64,000 nt of DNA from Halomonas daqiaonensis (GCF_900109725.1 NZ_FOBC01000004.1:124001-188000), one strand, 5' to 3'; shown: positions 26,824 to 36,190, numbered from the stretch's first letter. Numbers and translations: made by a program. Notes: a model not told the origin generated them from the sequence alone.

Positions 26824-27168
26824 TCAGCGAAAGGCGATCCGTGTACCGCTGGCCAGCATCTCGTCCGGTGAGAGGGCGTGCCCCGGCACGCCGATCATCT
26901 CGTCGCCACACTGGTCTCCCCAGGTCAGCACGCCGTGAGTTAGCCCGATGCCGCCGAGCAGATCGCGGATCTCACCGGTACCAAGGAAGGTGCGGGTCTT
27001 TCCCTGGTTGTCCGAGAGTTCCGAGACGTTGTTGGCGTGGTGGAATCGCACCGTATAGATGCCATCCATCGACTCGACTTCGACGATCGGCATGAGGCCA
27101 TGGGAGATGGCATTGCCAATTTCCTTGAGGGTGACATGGTCACCCAGCTGATAGGCCGGGATGGACAT
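26824..27168 (-). CDS. DUF6482-like hypothetical protein
   Basis: A 114-residue soluble protein without signal or membrane segment. The pattern of PIVEVESMDGIYTVRFH followed by a short connecting strand and a C-terminal CGDEMIG resembles the DUF6482 family of gammaproteobacteria as I recall it; function unknown. GAGGCAG precedes the ATG at 27168. It stands alone between the NlpC/P60 gene and the divergent gloA. Confidence 0.6.
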   Translation of the reverse strand: MSIPAYQLGDHVTLKEIGNAISHGLMPIVEVESMDGIYTVRFHHANNVSELSDNQGKTRTFLGTGEIRDLLGGIGLTHGVLTWGDQCGDEMIGVPGHALSPDEMLASGTRIAFR

Positions 27169-27399
27169 GGGGCTGCCTCGTGTAAGCTCGTGAATGTACA
27201 ACTAGTGTAGAAGCCGACTCGGCCCTATCAAGCGAGATCTACGATGGAAGTGGTCGGCGAACGCCACGTTTGTATATGCCTTATAAAGCCAATGGTGGAA
27301 TCCAGTGCCGAACGTGCCCCTTTCGGCGGGGTGGAAAAGCGCCTTGGTCGCCCTTACATCGTTGCAACTGACCGTTCACCATAGCGAAAAGGAGTCCCC

Positions 27400-27933
27400 A
27401 TGAGCTTTCAGGGAGAACAGTATCCAGGCGTTCAGGCGCCCACCGCCGATAGCGAGGGTTTTCGCCTCAACCACACCATGTTGCGGATCAAGGATCCGGA
27501 AAAGGCGCTCACCTTCTATACCCGGGTCTTCGGCATGCGGGTCCTGCGCCGGCTCGACTTCGAGGAGATGCAGTTCTCACTCTACTTCCTGGCGCGGCCT
27601 GAAGCGGGCGAAGATATGCCAGAGGATGCCGGTGAGCGCACCGTCTGGACCTTCAGCCAGCGCGGCGTGCTGGAGCTGACCCACAACTGGGGCACCGAGG
27701 AGAAGGAAGGCTTCGCCTACCATGACGGCAACGCCGAGCCCCAGGGCTTCGGCCACATCTGTTTCTCGGTACCGGACCTCGACGCCGCCGAGGCCTGGTT
27801 CGATGCCAACGACGTGGCGTTCGTCAAGCGCGCCGATCAGGGCAAGATGAAGGACGTGGTCTTCGTGAAGGACGTTGACGGCTACTGGATCGAGGTGATT
27901 CAGGCCGATCGCCTCGGCCAGATGGGCGACTGA
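27400..27933 (+). CDS. gloA: Lactoylglutathione lyase (glyoxalase I)
   Basis: A 177-residue metalloenzyme that converts the methylglyoxal-glutathione hemithioacetal to S-lactoylglutathione. Metal ligands are His25 in LNHTMLRIKDP, Glu in LELTHNWGTE, His in GFGHICFSVPD and Glu in YWIEVIQ. The long form with an EKEGFAYHDGN insertion is typical of the Zn-type eukaryotic/pseudomonad class. AAAAGGAG lies upstream. Confidence 0.95.
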   Translation: MSFQGEQYPGVQAPTADSEGFRLNHTMLRIKDPEKALTFYTRVFGMRVLRRLDFEEMQFSLYFLARPEAGEDMPEDAGERTVWTFSQRGVLELTHNWGTEEKEGFAYHDGNAEPQGFGHICFSVPDLDAAEAWFDANDVAFVKRADQGKMKDVVFVKDVDGYWIEVIQADRLGQMGD

Positions 27934-28046
27934 GACAGCGCCGCTTTCTTGACGCCTGATCTCGCCGTGATGCGTGATACGACGAGGCCGCCTGAGGGGG
28001 CCGGCATTGTTTCACCTGGGCTTGGTGATAGACGGGCGCTTCGGCT

Positions 28047-28784
28047 TCAAGCGAAAGCATAGAGGTCCATGGCCAGCACGCCGTGCTCCACGCTGTGGTG
28101 GAGTCGTTTGGCCTGGCCGCCTGCTCCCATGGCCACCAGAAGTGGCTGGAAGTGCTCCGGTGTGGGGTGGTTCTTGCGGGCATTCGGGGCCGATTCCCAG
28201 TCGAGCAGGGCGCTACGGTCGTCGGCTTCCAGGCGGTCATGGGTCCAGTCGGCGAACTCGCCGACCCAGGCCGGCATCGGCGCCTCCAGGGCCTGCAGTT
28301 CCGCCAGGTTGTGGGTCAGGCTGCCCGAGCCGACCACCAGGATGTCCTCCTCGCGCAGCGCAGCGAGCTTCTCGCCCAGGGCCATCAGCTCGGCGTTCGA
28401 CCATTCCACCGGCAGCGATAGCGAGACCACCGGAATATCGGCCTCCGGATACATCAGCATCAGCGGTACCCAGGCGCCGTGATCCAGGCCGCGCTCAGTG
28501 GGCACGGCGTTGAGCTCCCTGGCCAGGCGCATCGCCAGTTCGGGTTCGCCCAGGGCAGGGTACTGGCAGTCGAAGAGCGCCTGGGGAAAGCCACCGAAGT
28601 CGTGGATGGTCTCGGGGCGCGCGCTGGTACTGACCAGCAGTTGCCGGCTTTCCCAGTGGGCCGAGACCACCACGATGGCCTTGGGCTCCCATTCGCCGCC
28701 CAGCTGGCGCAGGAAATCGTGGGCCGACCCGGGTGTCAGGGCCAGCATGGGGGAACCGTGGGAGATGAAGAGGCTCGGTAGCAT
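28047..28784 (-). CDS. DODA-type extradiol aromatic ring-opening dioxygenase (YgiD-like)
   Basis: A 245-residue LigB-superfamily enzyme related to 4,5-DOPA dioxygenase and E. coli YgiD. Metal-ligand regions are FISHGSPML at the start, the VSAHWES segment, TIHDFGGFP and GLDHGAWVPL; the closing LHHSVEHGVLAMD matches the family. Physiological substrate is unknown for most bacterial members. It is monocistronic, in the minus orientation. Confidence 0.9.
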   Translation of the reverse strand: MLPSLFISHGSPMLALTPGSAHDFLRQLGGEWEPKAIVVVSAHWESRQLLVSTSARPETIHDFGGFPQALFDCQYPALGEPELAMRLARELNAVPTERGLDHGAWVPLMLMYPEADIPVVSLSLPVEWSNAELMALGEKLAALREEDILVVGSGSLTHNLAELQALEAPMPAWVGEFADWTHDRLEADDRSALLDWESAPNARKNHPTPEHFQPLLVAMGAGGQAKRLHHSVEHGVLAMDLYAFA

Positions 28785-28865
28785 AGGGAGCTCCAGAGAA
28801 GGAATTTCATCAGGATAGCGCCTGGTGATGGAATTATAGATAGCATGCTTGCTAATTGCTGCCTG

Positions 28866-30038
28866 TTAATAGCCCGTCATCTCCAGGTAGCCTTCGCCCA
28901 GTCTTTCCCCGCTTTCGCGGTCGCGGGCGATCACCTCTCCCTCCCAGTAGGCCACCGAGGTAGCCATCCAGCGGTTGGCATGGGGCGCCTGGATCACCAG
29001 ATCGAGCCCTTGTACCGGGACTTCCAGCTGCCAGCGGGTGGGCATGTCGCGGCCCGCTACATGGCTCGTTTCCAACGGCGTCAGCGACATTTCCGTCCCG
29101 TCTATCGAAGTGGAGTCGCCCTCGGGCCCAATCAGGTTGCCGAAGAGGTAGTCACCACTGCCCTCGTCGCGACCACCGCGCAGCCGATAGGCCATGAGTT
29201 TGCGGCCATCGGCCAGGTGCAGCGACACCCAGTCCCAGCCGGTCTGCCAGGGCTCGAGCATCTGGCTGCTCCATTCCCGGTCGAGCCATGCGCGGCCCGT
29301 CACTGAGCGCGTCTCGCCGTCCAGGATGACCTTGCCGTCGATCCGATAGAAGGGCTGGCTGTAGTACATCGAACCCTGGCCATCGGCGGTCTTCTGGCTG
29401 AAGCCGTCCTCGCCGTGGAGCACCAGGGGCCCCTCGGCGATGAGCTCCAGCCGGTAGCCGAAGGGCTCGCCATTGTGTTCGGCCATGGCTTCGAGCTCGA
29501 GCCGCGAGAGGGGGTCGCGTTGCGGGTCGGTGACGCGACTCTCGAGCCGCCAGTTATCGAGCCAGGCCCGAAAGGGCTCGAGGGTCACGCCGGCCTGCTG
29601 GCGCGAGGGGGCGCTACTCGCTGTGAGGCCCCGGGCGAAGCGCTCGGCCACTCGATGGGTCTCGCCACGCGACACCGCCATATGGGCCATCCACAGTTGG
29701 TCGGCCACCCAGGGGCCCGGCTCGGGCCGCTCGTCGGGGGGAATCGACGCCTGGCGGAAGAGGGTCCACTGCAGGCCCAGCGACTCACCTTGCTCGTCCT
29801 CCAGGTTGGCGGTGAGGTACCACCACTCGATGCGAAAGTCGGGATGGGAACCGTGGTCCTCCGGGATACTCAGCGGCGTGCCGGGCTGTGCGCGATTGAA
29901 CGCCGGAGCCTGCTCGCCCAGTCCGGCGAAGCCGGCAGAGCTCTCTCGCTGCGCCTCCCTGTCGCAAGCGGTCAGCGAGAGGGCGGCCAAAAGTGCCAGC
30001 CCGATTCGCAAGGGTCGTGTCATCGCCGGTTGTCTCAT
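28866..30038 (-). CDS. AttH-like lipocalin-domain lipoprotein
   Basis: A 390-residue lipoprotein (signal ending SLTAC) with two lipocalin-like beta-barrel halves of the carotenoid 1,2-hydratase/AttH family. RIEWWYLTANLE and GRAWLDREWSSQMLEPWQTG are the characteristic segments. The name comes from AttH, associated with the AttEFG transporter of Agrobacterium. Its ATG overlaps the stop of the FtsX permease gene (ATGA at 30035-30038), so the lipoprotein is made with the transporter. It probably receives or chaperones a lipid-like substrate at the outer membrane; that is inference. Confidence 0.87.
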   Translation of the reverse strand: MRQPAMTRPLRIGLALLAALSLTACDREAQRESSAGFAGLGEQAPAFNRAQPGTPLSIPEDHGSHPDFRIEWWYLTANLEDEQGESLGLQWTLFRQASIPPDERPEPGPWVADQLWMAHMAVSRGETHRVAERFARGLTASSAPSRQQAGVTLEPFRAWLDNWRLESRVTDPQRDPLSRLELEAMAEHNGEPFGYRLELIAEGPLVLHGEDGFSQKTADGQGSMYYSQPFYRIDGKVILDGETRSVTGRAWLDREWSSQMLEPWQTGWDWVSLHLADGRKLMAYRLRGGRDEGSGDYLFGNLIGPEGDSTSIDGTEMSLTPLETSHVAGRDMPTRWQLEVPVQGLDLVIQAPHANRWMATSVAYWEGEVIARDRESGERLGEGYLEMTGY

Positions 30039-32548
30039 GTGATTTCCCCCTCGGCCAGCAGGGCACGGGGTGGGGTACGCCACAGGGTGACGGTGGGGAT
30101 GGCGCCGGCCAGCAGGGCGACGATCACCGCGGTGGCCAGCGTCAGCAGGATATCGCCGGGGAAGAGGTGCAAGGGCAGGCGCCAGCCGAAGGCCGCGACG
30201 TTGATCACCTTCACCAAGCCGGCGGTGATGGCGATACCCAGCGGGATGGCCAGCAGGGCGGTGGCCAGGGCCATGCCACTGAGCTGGGCCAGTTGACTGG
30301 TGACCAGCCGCAAGCGAGGCACGCCCAGCGCCCAGAGCGGGGCCAATTGACGGCGGCGTTGCCGCGCCTGGGCCAGCAGGCTGGCGAGCAGGGCAAGGGC
30401 CGCCACTACCAAGGTCAGTGCATTCAGGGCCTGGGTGATGCGGAAGGTGCGCTCGAAGATGGTGGTGGCGATGCGCTTCACTTCGCGCTGATCCTGCAGG
30501 GCATCCTCGCCCAGGTCGAAGCGCGCGGTGAGCTCGCTTCCCAGGCGCTGCCCGTCGGCGCCGGGGCGCAGCACGATGCCCAGCGAGCCCGGCGGCGCGG
30601 CGAAGCGTTCTGCCAGGCGAGGAGTGGCCAGCAGCACCTCGCCGCGGGGGTTGCCGTAGTCCGGATAGATCGCGATCACTCGCACCCTCTCCTCGCCGCC
30701 GGGGGCGGAGAGGGTCAGGCGATCGCCGGGGGAGAGCCCCTTGCCGATGGCGAGTTGCTCGTTGATGAAGGCCTCGCCCCGGCTCAGCTCCTGCCAGGCA
30801 GCCTGCCGTCCCTCGAGGGTGTCCAGCAGCGGCCAACTGGGTCTCAGGTGCTCGCCCGGGGTGATGCCGAAGAGGTTCACCGGCAGGCCAAGGGAACGGG
30901 TCGTGTCGTCACTCTCGACCTCGATCAGCCTGGCCTCGCTGCTGCGGGTGGCGAGGCGTTCGGCGACTTCCGGCCGGATCGAGAGCCAGCTGTCGATGCT
31001 CTCGAACTGAGCCGGGGTCGGGCGCAGGTAGAGATCCGCCACCAGGCGCTGGTCCAGCCAGTCGAGGAAAGTCAGGCGGAAGCCGCCGACCATGCTGCTC
31101 ACGCCCAGGTTGGCGGAGAGCGCGATCATCAGCGCCATCATGGCCAGGGCCAGGCGCGGTAGCTGCAGCTGGAGATCGGCCAGGGCCCACTGTGCCAGCG
31201 GTCGCCGGCGTACGAGCCGCGCGAGCCCCGCCAGCATCGCGGCCAGCAGCGGCGGCAGGAAGAGGGCGCTGGCCAGCAGCAGCATCGCCAGCATGCCGAA
31301 ACCGGTCAGCAGTCCCTCGCCCGGTGGTCGGCTGGCCACCCAGGCCCAGAGCCCGAGACCCGCCAGGGCGCAGGTACCGCCGGCCAGGCCCATGGAGCGC
31401 AGCTGGCGCCGAAAGCGGTGGCGCCAGGCCTGGGCCTGGCCGAGGGCCAGGATGTCGAGACGCGCGGCGCGCCACAACACGCCGCTGCCGGCGACCAGCA
31501 GGCCGGCGAAGGTCACCCCCAGCCCGCCGAGCCAGTAGTGCCATGGCAGGCGCAGCTCGGTGCCCACCTGCTCGCCATAGAGGCTACCCAAGGTGGCGGC
31601 CACGTCCGGCAGCAGGGCGCGGGCCAACCAGACACCGCTGACGATGCCGGCCAGTGCGCCGAGGAGCCCAAGCAAGAGCAGCTCCAGCGCCAGCAGCCCG
31701 ACCAGGGAGCGGCCGGCGACCCCCAAGGCACGCAGGGTGCGCAGCATGCCCAGCCGTTGCTCGAGTGCCAGGCCCAGCGCCGCCTGGACGATGAAGAGCC
31801 CCACCACCAGGGAGAGCAGGGCCAGGGCAGTGAGATTGAGGTGAAAACTCTCGGTGAGCTGCCCCGGCGAGGCCAGGGCCTCGGCACGGGTCAGTCGCCA
31901 GCCGTCGGGTGCCGCTTCCAGGGCGTCGGGGGCGGTCACCAGGCGCGAGAGCGTCTCGCCGACCTCCAGCAGCCTGGCCGCCGCGGCGATATCCATCACC
32001 AGGGTGTCTGGTGGCAGGGAGGGGGAGAGCCTCAGGGCTGGCAGCTGGTGGCCATCGGGAAGCCGGGGCTCGGCGCCTTCAGCCTCGGCGGCATCGAGCT
32101 CCAGGGCGGCGAGGGTGTCCGGTGCCAGCCGGGTCCGCCAGGGCGGGATGAGGAAGTCGCCGAGTTCCGCGGTGCTGCCCGCCACGGCGAAGGCGTTGTC
32201 GCCGGGCAGGGTCAGGGGATCGATGCCGATCACCGTCAGACGGGTGCCGTCGGCTACCTCGATCTGGCCTTCGAGCAGCGGCGAGACGGGCAGGCCCTGG
32301 CGGCGCAGGCGCAGGAAGTCTTCGCGGGTCGGGGGCTCGCCGTCCTGGCGTTCCAGGCGGTCCAGGCCGGTGGTGAAGAGGGCCTCGGCGCGAGCGTAGC
32401 TGTCCCGGGCCGAGGCGTTGATCGCCTGCACGCTGCTCCACAGGGCGCTGGCCACCCAGAGCCCCAGCAGCAACATGGCCAGCTGGCCTGGATGGCGGCG
32501 ATAGTGAGAGAGCAGCGTGGCCAGGGTGATGATCATCGGGTCTCTCAC
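30035..32548 (-). CDS. FtsX/MacB-type ABC transporter permease, AttFG-like
   Basis: An 837-residue membrane protein with N-terminal helix, a periplasmic domain, three helices (about 240-360), an inner hydrophobic pair (about 385-440), a second periplasmic domain and three C-terminal helices. The two FtsX domains in one chain correspond to a fusion of separate permeases such as AttF and AttG. Such type VII systems do mechanotransmission or lipoprotein/lipid handling rather than ordinary import. It overlaps the ATPase gene by ATGA and the lipoprotein gene by ATGA. Confidence 0.88.
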   Translation of the reverse strand: MRDPMIITLATLLSHYRRHPGQLAMLLLGLWVASALWSSVQAINASARDSYARAEALFTTGLDRLERQDGEPPTREDFLRLRRQGLPVSPLLEGQIEVADGTRLTVIGIDPLTLPGDNAFAVAGSTAELGDFLIPPWRTRLAPDTLAALELDAAEAEGAEPRLPDGHQLPALRLSPSLPPDTLVMDIAAAARLLEVGETLSRLVTAPDALEAAPDGWRLTRAEALASPGQLTESFHLNLTALALLSLVVGLFIVQAALGLALEQRLGMLRTLRALGVAGRSLVGLLALELLLLGLLGALAGIVSGVWLARALLPDVAATLGSLYGEQVGTELRLPWHYWLGGLGVTFAGLLVAGSGVLWRAARLDILALGQAQAWRHRFRRQLRSMGLAGGTCALAGLGLWAWVASRPPGEGLLTGFGMLAMLLLASALFLPPLLAAMLAGLARLVRRRPLAQWALADLQLQLPRLALAMMALMIALSANLGVSSMVGGFRLTFLDWLDQRLVADLYLRPTPAQFESIDSWLSIRPEVAERLATRSSEARLIEVESDDTTRSLGLPVNLFGITPGEHLRPSWPLLDTLEGRQAAWQELSRGEAFINEQLAIGKGLSPGDRLTLSAPGGEERVRVIAIYPDYGNPRGEVLLATPRLAERFAAPPGSLGIVLRPGADGQRLGSELTARFDLGEDALQDQREVKRIATTIFERTFRITQALNALTLVVAALALLASLLAQARQRRRQLAPLWALGVPRLRLVTSQLAQLSGMALATALLAIPLGIAITAGLVKVINVAAFGWRLPLHLFPGDILLTLATAVIVALLAGAIPTVTLWRTPPRALLAEGEIT

Positions 32549-33228
32549 CAGTTCTCTCGTCCCGCCTGGCGGGTATCGTCAAGGCGGCCGTGACTGAGTT
32601 TCAGGCAGCGATTCAGGGGAGCCGCCACTCGAGAACTGTGGGTGGCGACCAACAAGGCACTGCCGAGATCGCGTACCAGGGCCAGCAGTAGCTCGAGCAC
32701 CTCGTCGGCGGTGGCCTCGTCCAGGTTGCCGGTGGGCTCGTCGGCGAGCAGCAGGGCGGGACGCGGCGCCAAGGCACGGCCGATGGCCAGACGCTGCTGC
32801 TGGCCGCCGGAGAGCTGCTCCGGATAGCGCGTCTCGAAGCCGGCGAGACCCAGCCGCTCGATCAATTCGGTGGACCAGTCGACGTCTTCGCGACCGGCCA
32901 GTCGGGCCTGCAGGCGCAGGTTGTCGGCCACGTTCAGGCTCGGCACCAGGTGAAACTGCTGGAACACCAGCCCCAGGGTCTCGCGGCGCAATTTGGCCCG
33001 GCCGGCATCGTCAAGCGATGAGATCGATCTTTCCTCGAGACGCACCTCGCCGTCGTCGGGGAGGTCCAGCCCCGCCGCCAGGTGCAGCAGGGTCGACTTG
33101 CCGCTACCCGACTCGCCCATCAGCGCCAGGCTCTCGCCGGCCTCGAGGGAGAGATCGATACCATCCAGCACCTTCAGCGGTCCCTGTGGCGTGGCATAGG
33201 CCTTGTGGACCTGGCGGAACTCGAGCAT
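32545..33228 (-). CDS. ABC transporter ATPase, LolD/MacB type (AttE-like)
   Basis: A 227-residue ATPase. Walker A GESGSGKST, Q-loop VFQQFHLVPSL, signature LSGGQQQRLAIGRAL, Walker B LLLADEPTGNLD and the H-loop ATHSSRVAA are complete. QQFHLVPSL and the short length are characteristic of LolD/MacB-class ATPases pairing with FtsX permeases. The ATG at 33228 has AAGGA eight bases upstream; an ATG nine bases earlier is less well placed. It is first of a three-gene coupled operon. Confidence 0.93.
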   Translation of the reverse strand: MLEFRQVHKAYATPQGPLKVLDGIDLSLEAGESLALMGESGSGKSTLLHLAAGLDLPDDGEVRLEERSISSLDDAGRAKLRRETLGLVFQQFHLVPSLNVADNLRLQARLAGREDVDWSTELIERLGLAGFETRYPEQLSGGQQQRLAIGRALAPRPALLLADEPTGNLDEATADEVLELLLALVRDLGSALLVATHSSRVAAPLNRCLKLSHGRLDDTRQAGRENW

Positions 33229-33282
33229 GGGAGACATCCTTCGTGGCCGGAGCTCGATGGTCCCATAAAACCGGCGTCCATA

Positions 33283-33309
33283 TAAAAACAGCGCCACCCG
33301 AAGGTGGCG
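33283..33309 (-). terminator. Rho-independent terminator of the zinc transporter operon
   Basis: On the minus strand CGCCACC-TTCG-GGTGGCG (33309-33292) is followed by CTGTTTTTAT: a seven-pair stem, stable TTCG loop and T-run. It ends the operon 25 bases after the binding-protein stop. Confidence 0.9.
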
Positions 33310-33333
33310 TTGGCCGCGTGGCAAGGCTATCGG

Positions 33334-34368
33334 TCAGTGCTCGTGGCCATGGTCGTCGTTGTCGTGGTCATCGTTTCCGTGGTCGTCATGGCCCGGCTCG
33401 GCCAGGGCGTTGTGCAGGGTGCGGGCGTTGTGGCGCATCATGCCCAGCCAGCTGCTGGCCTCGCCTTCGCTGGCAAGAGCATCGGCGAAGAGGGTGCCGG
33501 CCACCGGCAGGCCGGTCTCCTCGGCCAGCTGGTCGATCATCGCCGGGCTGGTCATGTTCTCGTGGAACAGCGCCTGGACGCTCTCCTCGCGGATCACGTC
33601 GATCAACCGCGCCATGTTGGCCGCGCTGGGCTCGGCCTCGGTGGAGAGCCCCTGGGGCGAGAGGAACGCCAGGCCGTAGGCGCGGGCGAAGTGGCCGAAG
33701 GAGTCGTGGCCGGTGATCACGCTGGTACCGGCGGGAATCTCGCCGAGCAGCTCTCGGAGTTCGATATCGGTGGCGGCGATCTCCTCCAGGTAGCGCTCGG
33801 CGCTGGCCCGGTAGGCTTCGCTGTTGTCCGGATCGGCCTCGATCAGGCCTGCGAGGATGTTGTCCACATAGACCCGGCCCATGCCCAGGTCCTGCCAGGC
33901 GTGGGGGTCGATGGGGCCATGGTCATGCTCGTCGTGGCCATCATGATCGTGGTGGTCGTGCGCTTGATGCCCCTGATCATGCGCATCGTCATGGTCATCA
34001 TGGCCGTCGTCCTCCGCGGCGGAGATCCGCGCCGCGATGCCATCGGTGGCGACGACCCGGGGGCCGGCGAACTCGCTGGCGTCGATCAGCCGTTCCATCC
34101 AGCCTTCGAACTGCAGGCCGTTGAACACGACCAGGTCGGCCTCGGCCAGGGCGCGGGCGTCGGTGGGTCGCGGCGAATAGACGTGGGCATCGCTGCCCGG
34201 CCCCACCAGCGAGGTTACCTCGACATGCTCGTCGCCGACGTTCTCGATCATGTCGGCAAGGATGCTGAAACTGGTGACGACCTGGAGGCGTTCAGTGGCC
34301 TGGGCCGCGGGCAGGGCCAGCAGGGTCGAGACCCCGGCGAGCAGGGCGGAGGTGAGGGAAAGGCGCAT
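33334..34368 (-). CDS. Periplasmic zinc-binding protein with His-rich loop (ZnuA/AztC-like)
   Basis: A 344-residue cluster A-I solute-binding protein with signal peptide ending AAQA. Residues 118-150 form a long His/Asp loop and the C-terminus ends in a second His/Asp tail, features of zinc rather than manganese receptors. Metal-site landmarks are His62 (SDAHVYSP), His156 (IDPHAW), ITGHDSFGHF and FHENMTSP. AGGAAACC precedes the ATG. It is last in an operon with ATPase, permease and the His-rich peptide, all behind a Zur box. The ATPase/permease/receptor composition resembles AztABC as well as ZnuABC. Confidence 0.92.
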   Translation of the reverse strand: MRLSLTSALLAGVSTLLALPAAQATERLQVVTSFSILADMIENVGDEHVEVTSLVGPGSDAHVYSPRPTDARALAEADLVVFNGLQFEGWMERLIDASEFAGPRVVATDGIAARISAAEDDGHDDHDDAHDQGHQAHDHHDHDGHDEHDHGPIDPHAWQDLGMGRVYVDNILAGLIEADPDNSEAYRASAERYLEEIAATDIELRELLGEIPAGTSVITGHDSFGHFARAYGLAFLSPQGLSTEAEPSAANMARLIDVIREESVQALFHENMTSPAMIDQLAEETGLPVAGTLFADALASEGEASSWLGMMRHNARTLHNALAEPGHDDHGNDDHDNDDHGHEH

Positions 34369-34405
34369 GGCAGGTTTCCTGGGTTCGCTTTGTCGGTTAG
34401 CTGTG

Positions 34406-35296
34406 TCAATCGTGTTCGGGAGTGCCCAGCGGCGCGGCATGGCGGCGCCAGCGGGCGGTCAGGCTGTGGTGGCGGCCGAACAGCGCGGAGAGCACATAGC
34501 CGCTGCCGGCCAGCAGGATGATGGCCGGCCCCGAGGGCAGGCTGAGATGGTAGGAGAGCAGCAGGCCGCCGGTGCTGGCCACCAGGGCGATACCGATGGC
34601 GATGGCGATCAGTCCCTCCAGGCGGTGGCTCCAGAAGCGCGCCGTGGTAGCCGGCAGCATCATCAGGCCGACCGCCATCAGGGTGCCCAGGGTCTGGAAG
34701 CCGGCGGTGAGATTGAGCACCACCAGCCCCAGGAAGATGCCGTGGACCACCCCGCCGCGTACCCCCTGGCCGCGCAGGAACAGCGGGTCCAGGCACTCTA
34801 CCACCAGGGCGCGGAAGATCACCGCCAGGATCACCACGATCAGGCTGCTGATGCCGGCGATCAGCACCAGGGCGGTGGTGTCCACGGCCAGTATCGAGCC
34901 GAATAGCACATGGGTGAGGTCGACGCTGCTGCCTCCCAGCGACACCAGCATTACCCCGGCGGCCAGCGAGATCAAAAAGAAGCTGGCCATGGCCGAGTCT
35001 TCGCGGTGGCCGGTCATCTGCGACACGCTGCCGGCGAGCACCGCCACCAGCAGCCCCGAGAGGATGCCGCCCAGGCTCATGATCGGCAGCGAGAAGCCGG
35101 CGGCCAGGAAGCCCAGCGCCACCCCGGGCAGGATGGCGTGGGCCATGGCGTCGCCGATCAGGCTCATGCCGCGCAGCATCAGGAAGACGCCCAGCGGCGG
35201 GGCGGCCAGCGACAGCGCCAGGCCGGCCACCAGGGCGCGCTGCATGAAGCCGTAGTCGAAGGGGGCCAGCAGCAAGGCCTCAAGCATTGCCAGCAT
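34406..35296 (-). CDS. Zinc ABC transporter permease (ZnuB/AztB-like)
   Basis: A 296-residue ABC-3 family permease with eight to nine helices. GVFLMLRGMSLIGDAMAHAILPGVALGF is represented by its core MSLIGDAMAHAILPGVALG near residue 45, and GSILAVDTTALVLIAG and TLMAVGLMMLPATTARF follow. It overlaps the ATPase gene end by 17 bases if the ATG at 35296 is used; ATGs at 35305 and 35287 are alternatives. Downstream lies the receptor gene, 37 bases on. Confidence 0.92.
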   Translation of the reverse strand: MLAMLEALLLAPFDYGFMQRALVAGLALSLAAPPLGVFLMLRGMSLIGDAMAHAILPGVALGFLAAGFSLPIMSLGGILSGLLVAVLAGSVSQMTGHREDSAMASFFLISLAAGVMLVSLGGSSVDLTHVLFGSILAVDTTALVLIAGISSLIVVILAVIFRALVVECLDPLFLRGQGVRGGVVHGIFLGLVVLNLTAGFQTLGTLMAVGLMMLPATTARFWSHRLEGLIAIAIGIALVASTGGLLLSYHLSLPSGPAIILLAGSGYVLSALFGRHHSLTARWRRHAAPLGTPEHD

Positions 35297-36014
35297 GGGA
35301 GGCATCCGGAAAGGTCAGGGGCAGGCGCGGCGCCCGGGGCGGCTGGCCGGCGTAGCGATCGAGCAGAGAGTCGGGACTGACCCAGCGGCCGTGGCCGCCG
35401 GCCAGGAAGAGCACATCGTCGGCAAGTCGCGAGAGTTGCTCCATGTCGTGGAGCACCACGATGATGGTGGCACCCTGCCTGGCCATGTCACGCAGTACCT
35501 CCATCAGCACGTCCACCGTCTCGATGTCGACGTTGGCGAAGGGCTCGTCGAGCAGCAGCAGTTCGGCCTCCTGCATCAGGGTGCGGCCCAGCAGGGCGCG
35601 CTGGCGCTGGCCGCCGGAGAGCTCGCCCAGCGGTCGGTGGGCCAGATGCGAGATGCCTAGCCGCGCCATGATCTCGCGACCGCGCCGGTAGTGGGGGCCA
35701 CAGTAGCCCTTCAGCCCGCCGTGACTGGGCCAAGTGCCGGTCATGATCAGCTCTTCCACGCTCATCGGAAAGGTCAGGTCCAGCGCCAGCTGCTGGGGCA
35801 GCCAGGCGCAGCGTTCACGGGGCACCCGGCTCTCCACGGATCCGGCTACCGGGGTCAGCATGCCCATAATCGCCGAGATCAGGGTGCTCTTGCCGGACCC
35901 GTTGGCGCCGATCAGGGCGGTGATGGCGCCGTCCATGAAGCGGCCGTCCAAGTGTTCGAGGACCGTTTGGCCGCCGCGGGCCAGCTGTAAGTCATGCAGT
36001 TGCAGGCGTGACAT
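35280..36014 (-). CDS. Zinc ABC transporter ATPase (ZnuC/AztA-like)
   Basis: A 244-residue ATPase with Walker A GANGSGKSTL, signature LSGGQRQRALLGRTL, Walker B LLLLDEPFANVD and H-loop VVLHDMEQ. AWLPQQLALDLTFPMSVEEL is the Q-loop region seen in metal-importing ATPases. The ATG lies one base inside the stop of the preceding His-rich peptide gene (TGATG), so translation is probably coupled to it. Part of the Zur-controlled operon. Confidence 0.93.
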   Translation of the reverse strand: MSRLQLHDLQLARGGQTVLEHLDGRFMDGAITALIGANGSGKSTLISAIMGMLTPVAGSVESRVPRERCAWLPQQLALDLTFPMSVEELIMTGTWPSHGGLKGYCGPHYRRGREIMARLGISHLAHRPLGELSGGQRQRALLGRTLMQEAELLLLDEPFANVDIETVDVLMEVLRDMARQGATIIVVLHDMEQLSRLADDVLFLAGGHGRWVSPDSLLDRYAGQPPRAPRLPLTFPDASHAGNA

Positions 36015-36163
36015 CAGGACCACCACCCCGCCGCCCAGGAGACAGCCAGCCACAGGGCGAGCAGCGGCGCGGCGACCAGCAGCAGGCGGCGGGTCGCGGA
36101 GAGCGACATCAGCGAGAAATGGCAGGGCCCTTCCGGGCGGTGCCGGTGTCGATGGTGTGCCAT
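36014..36163 (-). CDS. 49-residue His-rich single-pass membrane peptide, first gene of the zinc operon
   Basis: A short frame with good GGAGG before the ATG at 36163 and a stop overlapping the ATPase start (TGATG). The N-terminus MAHHRHRHRPEGPCH has six His and one Cys in 15 residues; a hydrophobic segment (about 28-46) ends in AAGWWS. Topology suggests one membrane helix with a metal-binding tail. It starts 28 bases from the Zur box and is the first translated product of the transcript. I do not recognise a named family. It could be a zinc-sensing leader, a small transporter subunit or a metallochaperone; these are guesses. The existence of the gene is inferred from coupling, ribosome site and composition. 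Confidence 0.6.
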   Translation of the reverse strand: MAHHRHRHRPEGPCHFSLMSLSATRRLLLVAAPLLALWLAVSWAAGWWS

Positions 36164-36190
36164 GGGGGAGCCTCCGGAAAACTGGCGGAG

